64,000 nt of DNA from Paenibacillus sp. 453mf (GTDB taxonomy: Bacteria; Bacillota; Bacilli; Paenibacillales; Paenibacillaceae): positions 1 to 64,000 of the forward strand of contig NZ_FPAC01000005.1 in NCBI RefSeq assembly GCF_900116105.1, in the 5' to 3' direction. Positions 10,343 to 19,824 of this stretch are shown here, one piece after another. The notes beneath the pieces are model-generated. The model was not told where the DNA came from. It saw only the letters and a list, made by a program, of their open reading frames with translations, and ran no database searches. A program made the translations under genes and the position numbers. Position 1 is the stretch's first letter. Each line of letters opens with the position of its first letter.

Positions 10343-11271
10343 AAGTTCACCTCATTAGAAGAAGACTTCCCGGTTATCCGAGGCTCAGATTCGCCCCTGC
10401 TGCTGAACCGGTTTAATCCATTTTTCATGAAAGATAATGCGAGTTTGACTCCAATTCCGCTATATACGGCTGCATTCGTTAATAGATTATATTTCGCTTG
10501 GTAATGCTTCTGATGAAATACCCACATGGCTCTATGAAATTCGTAGATGATCTTGGCTGGCTTTCTTCGGGAACTGGCGCCTTTGTAGTGAATAATATAT
10601 GTATATGGATAGTAGTGAATGTCCCAGTCCGCTTGCTTGATTCGGTAGCACCAGTCTATATCTTCGCCGTACATAAAGAAGGTCTCGTCCAGACCTCCAA
10701 CCTGTTCTATTACTTCCTGCCTTACCAGCATAAAGGCCCCTACCAGGCAATCGACCGGATAAGCTTGATCCGGGTCCAGATGTCCCAGCTGGTATTGATT
10801 ATATCTCGGGTTATCCGGAAAGAGCTTCGAGATACCGAATGCATAATAAAATGATGCGGAAGGTGTCGGAAACCCTCTCTTGCAGGCCTTGTCCAGCGAT
10901 CCATCCGGCAAAATAATTTTGCAGCCCGCTGCTCCCACCTTCTTGTTCTCAGGTGCATCCATGAAGGATAGCATCGCTTGCAAAGTGTCCTGCTGTACCA
11001 CCGTATCCGAATTGAGCAGAAGTGAATATCTTCCTCCAGCTATCGCCAGTCCCTGATTGTTCGCTTTTGCAAAGCCTGTATTCTCTTGATTGGCAATCAG
11101 ACGCACCTCTGGAAACTGTTCAGCTACGGCTTCAACGGTACCATCGCTAGAATGGTTATCTATTAAAATGATTTCATAGGCATACTCCGTTCTGGATTCA
11201 TACACAGACGTGATGCAATCCAGCGTTAGCTGCCTCGTATTGTAATTCACGATGATAATGCTAAGATCCAT
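10339..11271 (-). CDS. Glycosyltransferase family 2 (rhamnosyltransferase-like)
   Basis: Cytoplasmic inverting GT-A enzyme, 310 aa. N-terminal nucleotide-sugar core SIIIVNYNTRQLTLDCI, IDNHSSDGTV and the DxD-like LLNSDTVV. The acceptor-side acidic motif is YGEDIDWCYR. This family includes dTDP-rhamnosyltransferases, which would fit the dTDP-L-rhamnose genes nearby, but the substrate cannot be read from sequence. RBS AGGAG lies seven bases before the ATG. Overlaps the sugar-phosphate transferase start by 4 bp (ATGA), so translation is coupled. Confidence 0.9.
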   Translation of the reverse strand: MDLSIIIVNYNTRQLTLDCITSVYESRTEYAYEIILIDNHSSDGTVEAVAEQFPEVRLIANQENTGFAKANNQGLAIAGGRYSLLLNSDTVVQQDTLQAMLSFMDAPENKKVGAAGCKIILPDGSLDKACKRGFPTPSASFYYAFGISKLFPDNPRYNQYQLGHLDPDQAYPVDCLVGAFMLVRQEVIEQVGGLDETFFMYGEDIDWCYRIKQADWDIHYYPYTYIIHYKGASSRRKPAKIIYEFHRAMWVFHQKHYQAKYNLLTNAAVYSGIGVKLALSFMKNGLNRFSSRGESEPRITGKSSSNEVNL

Positions 11272-11308
11272 AAGAAATCTCCTGACAAAATGTACTAATC
11301 TATCGACA

Positions 11309-11317
11309 ATTATAGCA
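11309..11317 (-). promoter_or_regulatory. Extended -10 promoter for the GT2-transferase pair
   Basis: Minus strand TG-C-TATAAT (11317-11309) lies 38 bp upstream of the GT2 start. The -35 region is poor, so the TG extension would be needed. Confidence 0.4.
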
Positions 11318-11351
11318 CATAGAGATATATTTTTCCTGAAATGTCCTGGAT

Positions 11352-12350
11352 TTAACTTTTAGGAGAGGTTTTACGAGCCGTCTGAATGTATCTTCTTTTT
11401 GCTTTTAATTCCGAACGGCATTTATACAATGACTTCCAAGCACTCAGAACATCTCTTTCCTTCCATAGAAAATAAAAATTACTTGCCAGTTCAAAAGGTA
11501 AGAAAAAAATCAAGTTCTTTAATAACTTGCCGATACTCTCATTTTTATAGATCATCTTGTAACGATTGATATAAGAGACTTGGCGAATAAATAAGGGTAT
11601 GGATTTTCGATTGTCTTTTTTCCATCCCCGTTCATGCAGAGCCACCGCTTCAGCAATATAGAAGGATTTCCAGCCAAACACCTGAGCTCGCCAAGCTACA
11701 TCTACATCTTCTTTATAGGCGAAAAAATCACTATCAAAAAACTGCCCGTCGATACTGATGTCGTCAATCATTTTTCGAGAATACATTGCTGCAGCGCCAG
11801 AGACACCAAACACCTCATTAGAGGACGTCCATTTATCTGCTGATTCCCCTGCTCCCCGATCAAACGCTCTATAGGTCTTGTTCATCGTTAGTCCCGTACT
11901 ATCAATTAAGGATGGATCTGCTTTTAGTCTAAGCATGCCTGCAGCACTTCCGACTTCGCTATGATGATCCATAAATTCGACTAAGTATCGAATGTAATCA
12001 GGTTCAAGGGAAACATCCGGATTCAACACAAGCACATAGTCTGTCGTCGTCGCTTGTATCGCCTGATTATGGGCAGGAGCAAATCCTGTATTAGATTCAT
12101 TCTCAATGAGCTGTATTTTAACCTTATTTTCGCGATAGGCAGGATGCTGTCTGACCCTGTCTGTGGTCTGGTCCGTAGAGTTGTTATCTACGATGACAAT
12201 GGAGCGAACGGAATAGCTCTGCCGAAGAACATGATCAATACATTCCTTAATATCGTCTGCACTGTTATATGTAACGATATGCACACTGACTGTGCTATAC
12301 CGTTGTTCATTACTTCGTATCTTCTTTGGTTTTGCTAAGGTTTCCTTCAT
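11352..12350 (-). CDS. Glycosyltransferase family 2
   Basis: 332 aa GT-A enzyme. VSVHIVTYNSADDIKECI, VDNNSTDQTTD, LVLNPDVSLEPDY (DxD-like) and YKEDVDVAWRAQ are the family's donor- and acceptor-site blocks. A basic C-terminal tail (about 270-332) holds a short hydrophobic stretch (LLKNLIFFLPFELA) that could touch the membrane. It differs from the neighbouring GT2 and probably adds a different residue; the donor is unknown. It stands downstream of the rfbD terminator, so it may have its own promoter. Confidence 0.9.
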   Translation of the reverse strand: MKETLAKPKKIRSNEQRYSTVSVHIVTYNSADDIKECIDHVLRQSYSVRSIVIVDNNSTDQTTDRVRQHPAYRENKVKIQLIENESNTGFAPAHNQAIQATTTDYVLVLNPDVSLEPDYIRYLVEFMDHHSEVGSAAGMLRLKADPSLIDSTGLTMNKTYRAFDRGAGESADKWTSSNEVFGVSGAAAMYSRKMIDDISIDGQFFDSDFFAYKEDVDVAWRAQVFGWKSFYIAEAVALHERGWKKDNRKSIPLFIRQVSYINRYKMIYKNESIGKLLKNLIFFLPFELASNFYFLWKERDVLSAWKSLYKCRSELKAKRRYIQTARKTSPKS

Positions 12351-12442
12351 TTTGTAAAGTTGTCCTTCTCATATAGTATATTTAGTGTTCTGATTCTATA
12401 ATAAACCATGTTGGTTCAAGATGACATGCGATACAAAGCAAA

Positions 12443-12491
12443 AAGGTCCCTTCTCACCCTTTCCCAGTTGGAAAAGATAGAACGAGACCTT
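12443..12491 (-). terminator. Terminator after rfbD
   Basis: AAGGTC (12443-12448) pairs with GACCTT (12486-12491), with CTTTTCC/GGGAAAG-like pairing inside. On the minus strand it runs into U residues from the A-run 12439-12444. Confidence 0.6.
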
Positions 12492-12499
12492 CTTGTCAT

Positions 12500-13381
12500 C
12501 TATTCTGTTCTGACACTTATTGCTTTCAGTTCTGCCAAGAAGTCGTTTAATCCTTCCCGCCATGGTCGAAGATCTGTTAAACCATTTGTTCGAATAGCCA
12601 GATGCTCCATCACCGAATTTTGAGGGCGGGGGGCAGGCCGTGGAAACATGTCTGTCGTGCAAGGCTCCAAGGATGCTGTTACCTTCATATCAAGCACCTG
12701 AGCTGCTTCTTCCAGTATCGCTTGAGTAAATTCATACCACGTGCAAGAACCACTATTAGAAGCGTGATAGATTCCGTACTTTTCCGTTTGAATCAACTCA
12801 TACAGAAATGCTGCCAGGTCTACGGTATAGGTAGGAGATCCCTTCTGGTCGTTTACCACATTGAGCAGCGGCTTCTCCTGCCCCAGCTTCAGCATGGTCT
12901 TAACAAAATTATTGCCGTGAAGGCCATAAACCCAGGAAGTACGTACAATAAAATAACGTGAGGATAAGCTTTGAGTTAGAACCTCGCCGGCTCGTTTGGA
13001 TTTACCGTAGATACTTTGCGGGTCCGTATTGTCATATTCATGATAAGGTTCTGAAGATTGGCCATTAAATACATAATCTGTGCTGATATAGACGATTTTG
13101 GCCCCAATCTTCTCAGCAGCAACGGCCAGGTTACGGCTTCCTGTGGCATTAACTAAGTAAGCACCTTCTACATCCGTTTCTGCCGCATCCACTGCCGTAT
13201 AGGCTGCACAGTGAATGATCGCTTGTGGTTTGAATTCGGCCACCACAGCTTCACACTGTTCTGAATTTGTGATATCAAGTGTTTGACGATCACAAGCAAG
13301 GACCTCGCAGCCTTTACTCTGCAACAGCATTACGACATCCTTCCCGAGCTGACCTGCCGCTCCGGTAACCAGAACTTTCAT
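12500..13381 (-). CDS. rfbD: dTDP-4-dehydrorhamnose reductase
   Basis: Last step of dTDP-L-rhamnose synthesis: NADPH-dependent reduction of dTDP-4-keto-L-rhamnose. 293 aa extended SDR. GAAGQLG nucleotide motif (about 7-13), IHCAAYTAVDAAE, YISTDYVFNG and the YGKSKRAGE catalytic Tyr-x-x-x-Lys. Only 3 bp separate its start from the rfbB stop, so the two are one operon. The partner genes rfbA and rfbC lie about 17 kb away on the other strand. Confidence 0.95.
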   Translation of the reverse strand: MKVLVTGAAGQLGKDVVMLLQSKGCEVLACDRQTLDITNSEQCEAVVAEFKPQAIIHCAAYTAVDAAETDVEGAYLVNATGSRNLAVAAEKIGAKIVYISTDYVFNGQSSEPYHEYDNTDPQSIYGKSKRAGEVLTQSLSSRYFIVRTSWVYGLHGNNFVKTMLKLGQEKPLLNVVNDQKGSPTYTVDLAAFLYELIQTEKYGIYHASNSGSCTWYEFTQAILEEAAQVLDMKVTASLEPCTTDMFPRPAPRPQNSVMEHLAIRTNGLTDLRPWREGLNDFLAELKAISVRTE

Positions 13382-13384
13382 CGA

Positions 13385-14401
13385 TTAGTCCCCCAGTCGC
13401 TCTCCATATTGTTGGGAATAGTATTGTTGGTAGGCTCCGGATTGAATGCGGGTCCACCACTCCTCATTGTCCAAATACCACCGGATCGTTTCCTTGATTC
13501 CCGTCTCAAATGAGTGCTTTGGCTTCCAACCAAGCTCCGTCATCGTTTTCTCCGGGTCAATGCCGTAGCGCCGATCATGCCCCGGTCGGTCCTTCACATA
13601 CGTAATCAAGGATTTGGGCTTCCCAAGCTCCTCCAGAATCGTCTCGACGATCTCTATATTCGTCCGTTCATTGTTACCGCCAATATTGTACACCTCGCCA
13701 AGCTTACCTTGATGGATGACCAAATCGATGGCAATGCAATGGTCCTCGACATACAGCCAATCCCTTATGTTTAATCCATCTCCGTAGATGGGCAGGGATT
13801 TGTCCGAGAGAGCATGGGAAATCATCAGCGGAATGAGCTTCTCTGGAAATTGGTAAGGTCCATAATTGTTAGAACAGCGCGTAATATTTACAGGCAGCCC
13901 AAACGTTTCATGATAGGCTCTGACTAGCAGGTCACCGCCCGCTTTACTCGCAGAATAAGGACTATTTGGCGCCAAAGGAGTTTCTTCCGTAAATAGTCCC
14001 GTAGCTCCAAGAGATCCATATACCTCATCCGTGGATACCTGAACAAATTTGGATACGTTATATTTCTTCGCCGCATCGAGCAGCACCTGCGTCCCAAGCA
14101 CATTTGTCTTCACAAAAACGTCTGGTTCCAATATGCTGCGGTCCACATGAGATTCTGCTGCAAAATTGACAACAACATCTACATCCTGCTGAATCAATTC
14201 GTCCATAGCTTTCGCATCTGTAATGCCTGCTTTCACGAACGTATGTTTAGGGTTGTTTTCGATTGATTTTAAATTTTCCAAGTTTCCGGCATAAGTCAAC
14301 GCATCCACGTTAATAATTTCATATTCTGGATGTACTCTTAACATGTATAATACAAAATTACTGCCTATGAAGCCGGCGCCGCCCGTTACAAGTAGTTTCA
14401 T
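13385..14401 (-). CDS. rfbB: dTDP-glucose 4,6-dehydratase
   Basis: Second step of the dTDP-L-rhamnose pathway, giving dTDP-4-keto-6-deoxyglucose. 338 aa SDR. GGAGFIGSNF (about 7-16), DALTYAGNLENL, AAESHVDRS, VSTDEVYG, SPYSASKAGGD (catalytic Tyr and Lys) and TRCSNNYGPYQFPEKLIPL are diagnostic. It heads the rfbB-rfbD pair. The 85-bp upstream spacer to the UbiA-type gene holds no clear promoter, so it may be read through from upstream. Confidence 0.96.
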   Translation of the reverse strand: MKLLVTGGAGFIGSNFVLYMLRVHPEYEIINVDALTYAGNLENLKSIENNPKHTFVKAGITDAKAMDELIQQDVDVVVNFAAESHVDRSILEPDVFVKTNVLGTQVLLDAAKKYNVSKFVQVSTDEVYGSLGATGLFTEETPLAPNSPYSASKAGGDLLVRAYHETFGLPVNITRCSNNYGPYQFPEKLIPLMISHALSDKSLPIYGDGLNIRDWLYVEDHCIAIDLVIHQGKLGEVYNIGGNNERTNIEIVETILEELGKPKSLITYVKDRPGHDRRYGIDPEKTMTELGWKPKHSFETGIKETIRWYLDNEEWWTRIQSGAYQQYYSQQYGERLGD

Positions 14402-14486
14402 ATAAAATCTTCACCACCCTCTAGTTCCTTATTAATCTGTAACTAACAATATCTACGGCTCTGTTCTGAATCAATAAATATGTATA

Positions 14487-15383
14487 TTAAGTAAAATTTT
14501 TAATTATAACAACTAAGATAGAAAATAAGATAACAGTAACTAAGATGTGCTTGTCATTTAACAGTACCTCTTCCGGTTTTCCACCGGCATTTTCCATGTG
14601 TATGAGGTAGTAATACCTAAATATCCCGTATAATACAAAAGGGACTGTAAACATCATTGCTGTTCCTTCAGAATAACAGTACATTGAATAGAACATAATC
14701 AGGACACCGGTAATCACCGTCATAAGTTGATCAAGTAATTCAACACTATAGAATTTCAAAACTTTCCGTTGACTGATCTGTTTATTCTTCAGCAAGAGCA
14801 ATTCGTGCCTTCTCTTGCCTAATGCTAAAAACAAGGAAAGACCTAATGTACATAGAATAAACCATGAAGTTAAAGTGCCATCAACAGCAATCGCTCCCGT
14901 TACAGCTCTGAGAACAAATCCTGCCGCAATTATCATAACATCTATAATGACAATATGCTTTAAATAAAGACTATAAGAAAGATTCATAAAAAAATAAACA
15001 AGAACAGCAATTAAGACATGACTATTAATAGAGATCGCTATTCCAACTGCAAATAAAAAAGTAAATAATAATAAAATAATGGATACAGGAATATTTATTG
15101 CACCAGATGCAATGGGTCTGTATCTTTTTTCTGGGTGAAGCCGATCTTTATCTACATCAACAATGTCATTAATAATATAGATTGTGCTAGCCATAAAGGA
15201 GAATGAAAGAAAGGCTAAAAATGCTTTTAATAAGATGCCGGGGTCAAGAAAAGCCCCTGAAAATATAGCCGATGCAAATACAAGTAGATTTTTTGTCCAT
15301 TGCTTAACACGCATTTCTGTAAGCAAATCAATTAATACATGAAATAACTTTCTTTTCTTCTGTACTACCATTTGATGTTCCAA
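14487..15383 (-). CDS. UbiA-family prenyltransferase, decaprenyl-phosphate phosphoribosyltransferase-like
   Basis: Integral membrane enzyme, 298 aa, with eight or nine TM helices. It matches the DPPR synthase branch of UbiA (Rv3806c type): start block RVKQWTKNLLVFA, first acidic motif NDIVDVDKDRLHPEKRYRPIASG (about 72-94) and second motif DVMIIAAGFVLRAVTGAIA (about 155-173). In mycobacteria this enzyme joins phosphoribosyl pyrophosphate to decaprenyl phosphate, the first step to lipid-linked arabinose or ribose. The next gene, 15 bp upstream, encodes a PAP2-like phosphatase, which would suit the second step. Substrate is inferred from family and context. Confidence 0.82.
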   Translation of the reverse strand: MEHQMVVQKKRKLFHVLIDLLTEMRVKQWTKNLLVFASAIFSGAFLDPGILLKAFLAFLSFSFMASTIYIINDIVDVDKDRLHPEKRYRPIASGAINIPVSIILLLFTFLFAVGIAISINSHVLIAVLVYFFMNLSYSLYLKHIVIIDVMIIAAGFVLRAVTGAIAVDGTLTSWFILCTLGLSLFLALGKRRHELLLLKNKQISQRKVLKFYSVELLDQLMTVITGVLIMFYSMYCYSEGTAMMFTVPFVLYGIFRYYYLIHMENAGGKPEEVLLNDKHILVTVILFSILVVIIKNFT

Positions 15384-15398
15384 AATGATACACTCCTA

Positions 15399-15797
15399 CT
15401 AAAAAAGATTTATCACATAACCTATTAAAATCCCCAAGACTATTCCTCCAACCACTTCAGCCTTTGTATGCCCTATTCTTTCTCTTAACTTACCTGAATC
15501 CCCTATACTTAGTATGTTGATGTTTTTGGCGTGTTCTCCGACATATTTACGCAAACCGGTCGCATCGAATATGACGATCATCACCAATGCCACTCCCAAG
15601 CCAAAAACAGGAGAATTAAATCCTTCTCTTAAACCAATTAGCCAAGTAATTGTAGTAACCACAGTTGTATGATTACTAGGAAATCCACCGTTTCCAATAT
15701 ATGTGTTCGCTTTTTGTCCAAAACGAACTCTATTAATTAAATACTTCAAGCAGCCTGCAATAAACCAAGCAATAAAAGGAACAAAGAAATAATTCAT
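15399..15797 (-). CDS. Divergent PAP2 family (DUF212-type) membrane protein
   Basis: 132 aa with about four TM helices. Family blocks seen are GGFPSNHTTVVTT (phosphatase motif-2-like, S-N-H), FDATGLRKYVGEHAKNIN and GHTKAEVVGGIVLG (motif-3-like His). Divergent PAP2 proteins are presumed lipid phosphatases, but their activity is largely untested. Set between the UbiA-type transferase and a GT4 gene on the same strand, it is a natural candidate for removing the 5-phosphate from a polyprenyl-phospho-ribose-5-phosphate, like mycobacterial Rv3807c, which is a classical PAP2 enzyme. Confidence 0.8.
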   Translation of the reverse strand: MNYFFVPFIAWFIAGCLKYLINRVRFGQKANTYIGNGGFPSNHTTVVTTITWLIGLREGFNSPVFGLGVALVMIVIFDATGLRKYVGEHAKNINILSIGDSGKLRERIGHTKAEVVGGIVLGILIGYVINLF

Positions 15798-15830
15798 CAG
15801 TACGATCTCCTATTCGTATTCCAACTAGGT

Positions 15831-16946
15831 CTATTGTTGAAAACAATCCATATATTTCAGTGCTGCGCTTTCTACTCCGAATATTTCTCTAATCATTTCT
15901 GAATCTTGTATATATTGATCCCTATTTTCCAAAACTTTAATTATTTCTTGAGCAAGTTGCTCCACATCTTTAGGCGGTGCTGTTTCTCCCATTTTTGTTT
16001 TTCTCGTTATAACCCTTACTCCAGGCAAGTCAGAAGCTACAACCGGTACACCTGCAAGCATTGATTCAACCTGAACCATTCCAAAGGCTTCGAGCGAATT
16101 TGTACTCGGGAGAACAAAGAGATCAAGTGAGTAGTAAAAATCAATGAGTTCTTGTGTCGATAATCTCCCTAGAAATTTCACATAGGTATCATCCCAACCT
16201 ATCCTACTCTTTAAATCCTCGTAGACACTACCGCCTGCAACATTGTTGTAGTCACCAGCTATTAAAAATTGAGCATCTGGCACAGCTTTCTTTACGATTG
16301 GGGCTGCTTGAAGCAAGATATCTATCCCTTTCTCCTCAACAATCCTGCCACAAAACCCTATATATCTATTTTCATGTTCGGAACGAGGGTCTGAATTGCT
16401 AAATTCTTTATAGAATGAAGAGGTAGGATGAATCTCTACCCACTTACCTCTAAAATCTGGAAGTATTCTTGAACTTTCTGCATAATCATAAGAGCTCACA
16501 ATTATCTTCCTTGCCCTTTTAAAACTCCATCTAGAGGAAATGTCCATTAGTTTCACAATAGTAGAGTTAACCAGAGATTTTGGAAGATTAACATCGCACT
16601 GATAAGTTAGAAATAATTTGTCTTTACTTGTCAAATGGCTAATCATACCTGCTTCTGCCATTGGAAGGTGTAAATTAACTACGTCTGCATTTTTTTGATA
16701 CTTTTTAAACAATCTTAGGAACTCTAAGCTAATATATCCTTTACTTATATTGAACAGCACATCTGCACGCTTTACTTTGACTCCATTAATTTCTTCGGAC
16801 TTCGGTAGTTCTTTTTTGTGCCTCGCCGTCAATACGGTCACATCATGCTTTTTAGCCAACTCCTCAGCTAAGGATTTAGCACATTCTGAAAGTCCGCTTA
16901 TATACGGGTAGTAGTAATTTAGAACAATTAATATCTTTAGTCTCAT
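15831..16946 (-). CDS. Glycosyltransferase family 4
   Basis: Retaining GT-B enzyme, 371 aa. The N-terminal acceptor half has LNYYYPYISGLSECAKSLAEEL, and the donor half has GFCGRIVEEKGIDILLQA and the E-x7-E motif in EAFGMVQVESMLAGVPVV. The start at 16946 is preferred (GAGG seven bases upstream), putting it 4 bp after the GtrA stop; a frame to 16976 would overlap gtrA. Its place between the PAP2-like and GtrA genes ties it to that sub-block. Donor sugar unknown. Confidence 0.9.
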   Translation of the reverse strand: MRLKILIVLNYYYPYISGLSECAKSLAEELAKKHDVTVLTARHKKELPKSEEINGVKVKRADVLFNISKGYISLEFLRLFKKYQKNADVVNLHLPMAEAGMISHLTSKDKLFLTYQCDVNLPKSLVNSTIVKLMDISSRWSFKRARKIIVSSYDYAESSRILPDFRGKWVEIHPTSSFYKEFSNSDPRSEHENRYIGFCGRIVEEKGIDILLQAAPIVKKAVPDAQFLIAGDYNNVAGGSVYEDLKSRIGWDDTYVKFLGRLSTQELIDFYYSLDLFVLPSTNSLEAFGMVQVESMLAGVPVVASDLPGVRVITRKTKMGETAPPKDVEQLAQEIIKVLENRDQYIQDSEMIREIFGVESAALKYMDCFQQ

Positions 16947-16950
16947 TTCT

Positions 16951-17376
16951 TTACCTCTTCTTTGTATTGAAAACAAATAATTTATTTACACCAAAGGTTG
17001 CCACAATAATTGTAATGCTTAAAAGAATACGTGATAAGTTCACATTGAAACTCAAAATAGATACTAATAAATAAAACAAACCGCTATCAATTAATAAAGA
17101 CACAATTCTTACGATTATAAATTTGACGAATTGCTTATAGTCATTTTGTGAGGAACTTTTGAAAACAAATTTTTGATTTAAAATATAATTAATGATGACC
17201 GCAAAAATATAACTTAATACATTCGCAGTTATGTAATACATCCCTAGACCTTCCAACAAAAAGAAAGCAAAAAGATTGAGAGCGGTCGTAACCGCCCCCC
17301 AAAAACCGTATTTCACCAGCTCGATTATACTTCTTTTTGTATTTTGATTTCCAAAATCAGACCCCAGTGAATCCAC
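16951..17376 (-). CDS. GtrA family membrane protein
   Basis: 141 aa with four predicted TM helices. Typical blocks are LVKYGFWGAVTTALNLFAFFLLE, FAVIINYILNQKFVF and FVKFIIVRIVSLLIDSGLFYLLV. GtrA proteins are thought to help polyprenyl-phosphate-linked sugars cross the membrane; mycobacterial Rv3789, in the arabinan precursor pathway, belongs here. The gene lies between a GT4 and a GT-C-like gene, as expected for a module that flips a lipid-phosphate sugar and uses it outside. Confidence 0.88.
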   Translation of the reverse strand: MDSLGSDFGNQNTKRSIIELVKYGFWGAVTTALNLFAFFLLEGLGMYYITANVLSYIFAVIINYILNQKFVFKSSSQNDYKQFVKFIIVRIVSLLIDSGLFYLLVSILSFNVNLSRILLSITIIVATFGVNKLFVFNTKKR

Positions 17377-17416
17377 ATCCTACACCACCAATAATTAGAT
17401 ACTCTCACAAATTTGG

Positions 17417-19630
17417 TTATTTTAAATCAACGTCTAGATGCCTAAGAATAAACCCAAATTTTCTATTATCTCCCGTATCTACCGTGTTTAAATCTCCTTC
17501 AGAAATAACCGTTATGCTTAAACTTTCGTTCGGCAAAAGATTTATCGTCTCTGTTTCAATAACATTGCTAGACATCCCTTGACCAATTAAATTGCCATTA
17601 GCATACACCTTAATAGGGCGGGAAGAAAATATTCCACTCTCAGTCTGTAAAGATATACTTAATGTTTGTTTATTATCGCTTCCATTAAATACAGATAGCT
17701 CCGACTCATTAGAGCTTGTCCATCTAAAATAACCAATCCCATCCTGTTCAAGATTATAAAGCCCACTAATCGGCCTGATTGCTGCTGTGGGAGCATGTAA
17801 CAAAACATACTTATCGTTATGCCACAGCACTTCTTCTGTTTGAGATAAAAACGAGTAATAATCCTGCTTTGAAACTATAGAATATTTAGTGTTTTCGAAC
17901 TCATGTGGAACGAGAAAACCGAAATAGGAATTATCAAACTCATAAGTTTTATTGTGCTTTATGGGAACCTCTTTTAAAGCATAAACAATACTATGCTTAT
18001 CAGCAGGAGAACTGCTCGTTATTCCTATCGGCTCATCGGGCGGAACTAATTTCACGGCATCTTTTAATTCCATAACAGAATGATCGAAATAATATATGTC
18101 CCCCCCTTTGTAGTTCTGATAGGCAGTTACTATATTTGAACCAGCAACGAATATAACGGTTGTTCCGAATATAATTTTCCTAATATATAATCCCTTTACG
18201 TTAAGTTTCCAACCATCAGCAAAATATACGAAGAATAGGATTATAAACGGGGCAATCGTTGTAATATGCTTCATTTCCGCATATGCGCTTGCACTGGATC
18301 TTAGATACAGTTCATTTGCGGCAAAGAAAATAAAAACACTAAGTATCGCATATTTGTACCATTCTTTTTTTAAAAACATGCCGATAAAAACAGCTGAAAT
18401 AAATACTAAAAGAAGGAGGAATTTCAAAATGGTATAGCCTGTTATGAAATATTGAGAGTTGATTCCTAATAAGTTTAGCTCATGTCCTAAACTTTCAAGA
18501 TTAGGCCCACCATACAAGATACTCATAATCTGATCCTTACTCATTAGATTTCCTGAATAAGGGTCTATACTACTTGCATCATCTAAAACCCTTGTGAGTA
18601 TATTGATATTAAATTTGGCTGCAATAAACATTCCCACTGGATTGAGTATAAAAGAGAGTGCCCCAACCTTAAGTGAATCAATCAAAATTTTAATTCTAGT
18701 TTCACTACTAGCTGTTATATATTTGCTCACAGCAATAGCAATAAAAATAAATAATAAATAAATCGCATACTCAGAATATACGCTCAATGTTCCTACTAGA
18801 AATAATGCCGATAAGAAGACAAAGCCCTTATGTTGTTTTTGTCTGTCCAATCGTATGAACAAACCTGTGAAACTGATTAGACATGTTATACCGAAAATTT
18901 GGGGCGCATACTGTGAAAACACAAGAAATGCCCACAATCCACCTGCTGCAAATATAGCAGCAGCACATAAAGAGGCTTTCCTACTAACATTTAAACAATA
19001 GGAAAGAAAAAAATAAGCTGAAAAAATAGTCAATGTAGCAAGTGTACCGGTTAACAAATAATATACTTCATGCGAATCCAGTTGAAAGACACTCATGAAG
19101 AATGCCCCCAACAGGTCAGTTCCGATTCTCGTGTTATTTACCATATAATGAGCAAGCGAGTTAAATGGCATCTCAGAGGAAAAAGGGATTGACTCAGTGA
19201 ATCTATGGGATTTCAGCCAATCCATACTTGATAGATAATAGGCAATATCATTATTACCATTCTGTAAGCTCAATAGTTCATTTTTAAATAGAATTGGAAA
19301 TTGTAATATAACGATTGCTATAAATATAATTAGTAATAAAAATTTATCTGAAAACATCGTTCTCAGCCAAATCAGACTAACATCTCTTATTATAAATAAC
19401 AGGGCGTATATTAGCAGAACTATAAGAATTAGAGCAGTCGCCTTTACTGGTAGCACAAGGGAAAGAATTTGAATGACGCACGTCATTGAAATGGCTCCCA
19501 GCAATGGAATGAAGACGGAAAAACCCAGGTTAGACAACAACCCTCTATCCAATCTAATTAACTTAAAACATAACAAGCCCGAAATAGAAAATATCAGAAT
19601 CATAAGAACTGATAGGAAAATTGGCAACAT
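17417..19630 (-). CDS. Large GT-C-like polytopic membrane glycosyltransferase (putative)
   Basis: 737 aa. About 12 TM helices fill residues 1-500, and a soluble, probably extracellular region rich in beta strands follows (about 505-737). The first large loop has NGNNDIAYYLSSMDWL with Asp near residue 128, the place where GT-C enzymes keep their catalytic acidic residue. A second loop has GNLMSKDQIMSILYGGP. GT-C enzymes take sugar from polyprenyl-phosphate donors on the outer face, and the tail resembles the carbohydrate-binding ends of arabinosyl- or mannosyltransferases. No named family was recognised with certainty. Its operon neighbours (GtrA, PAP2, UbiA) support the reading. Confidence 0.65.
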   Translation of the reverse strand: MLPIFLSVLMILIFSISGLLCFKLIRLDRGLLSNLGFSVFIPLLGAISMTCVIQILSLVLPVKATALILIVLLIYALLFIIRDVSLIWLRTMFSDKFLLLIIFIAIVILQFPILFKNELLSLQNGNNDIAYYLSSMDWLKSHRFTESIPFSSEMPFNSLAHYMVNNTRIGTDLLGAFFMSVFQLDSHEVYYLLTGTLATLTIFSAYFFLSYCLNVSRKASLCAAAIFAAGGLWAFLVFSQYAPQIFGITCLISFTGLFIRLDRQKQHKGFVFLSALFLVGTLSVYSEYAIYLLFIFIAIAVSKYITASSETRIKILIDSLKVGALSFILNPVGMFIAAKFNINILTRVLDDASSIDPYSGNLMSKDQIMSILYGGPNLESLGHELNLLGINSQYFITGYTILKFLLLLVFISAVFIGMFLKKEWYKYAILSVFIFFAANELYLRSSASAYAEMKHITTIAPFIILFFVYFADGWKLNVKGLYIRKIIFGTTVIFVAGSNIVTAYQNYKGGDIYYFDHSVMELKDAVKLVPPDEPIGITSSSPADKHSIVYALKEVPIKHNKTYEFDNSYFGFLVPHEFENTKYSIVSKQDYYSFLSQTEEVLWHNDKYVLLHAPTAAIRPISGLYNLEQDGIGYFRWTSSNESELSVFNGSDNKQTLSISLQTESGIFSSRPIKVYANGNLIGQGMSSNVIETETINLLPNESLSITVISEGDLNTVDTGDNRKFGFILRHLDVDLK

Positions 19631-19824
19631 TATTTGAAAACTCCTTCTGCATTATTAACATAAAGGAACCTTCCCCATCGACTAATTCCGATACATATAA
19701 ACTTAAAAGCCAATGGAAAGGATCATCACATCAGGGATCTTATTTCGTCTATATTTCAAAAACAGTTGTAAAGTTCACCTACCTGGCAAGATCTACGAGG
19801 TAATTGATAATCGAATCTAGCTCC

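Noticed and set aside
19621..19803. 60-aa plus-strand frame between the GT-C and GT4 genes
   Set aside because: No RBS, no recognisable family, opposite to the operon; treated as chance.
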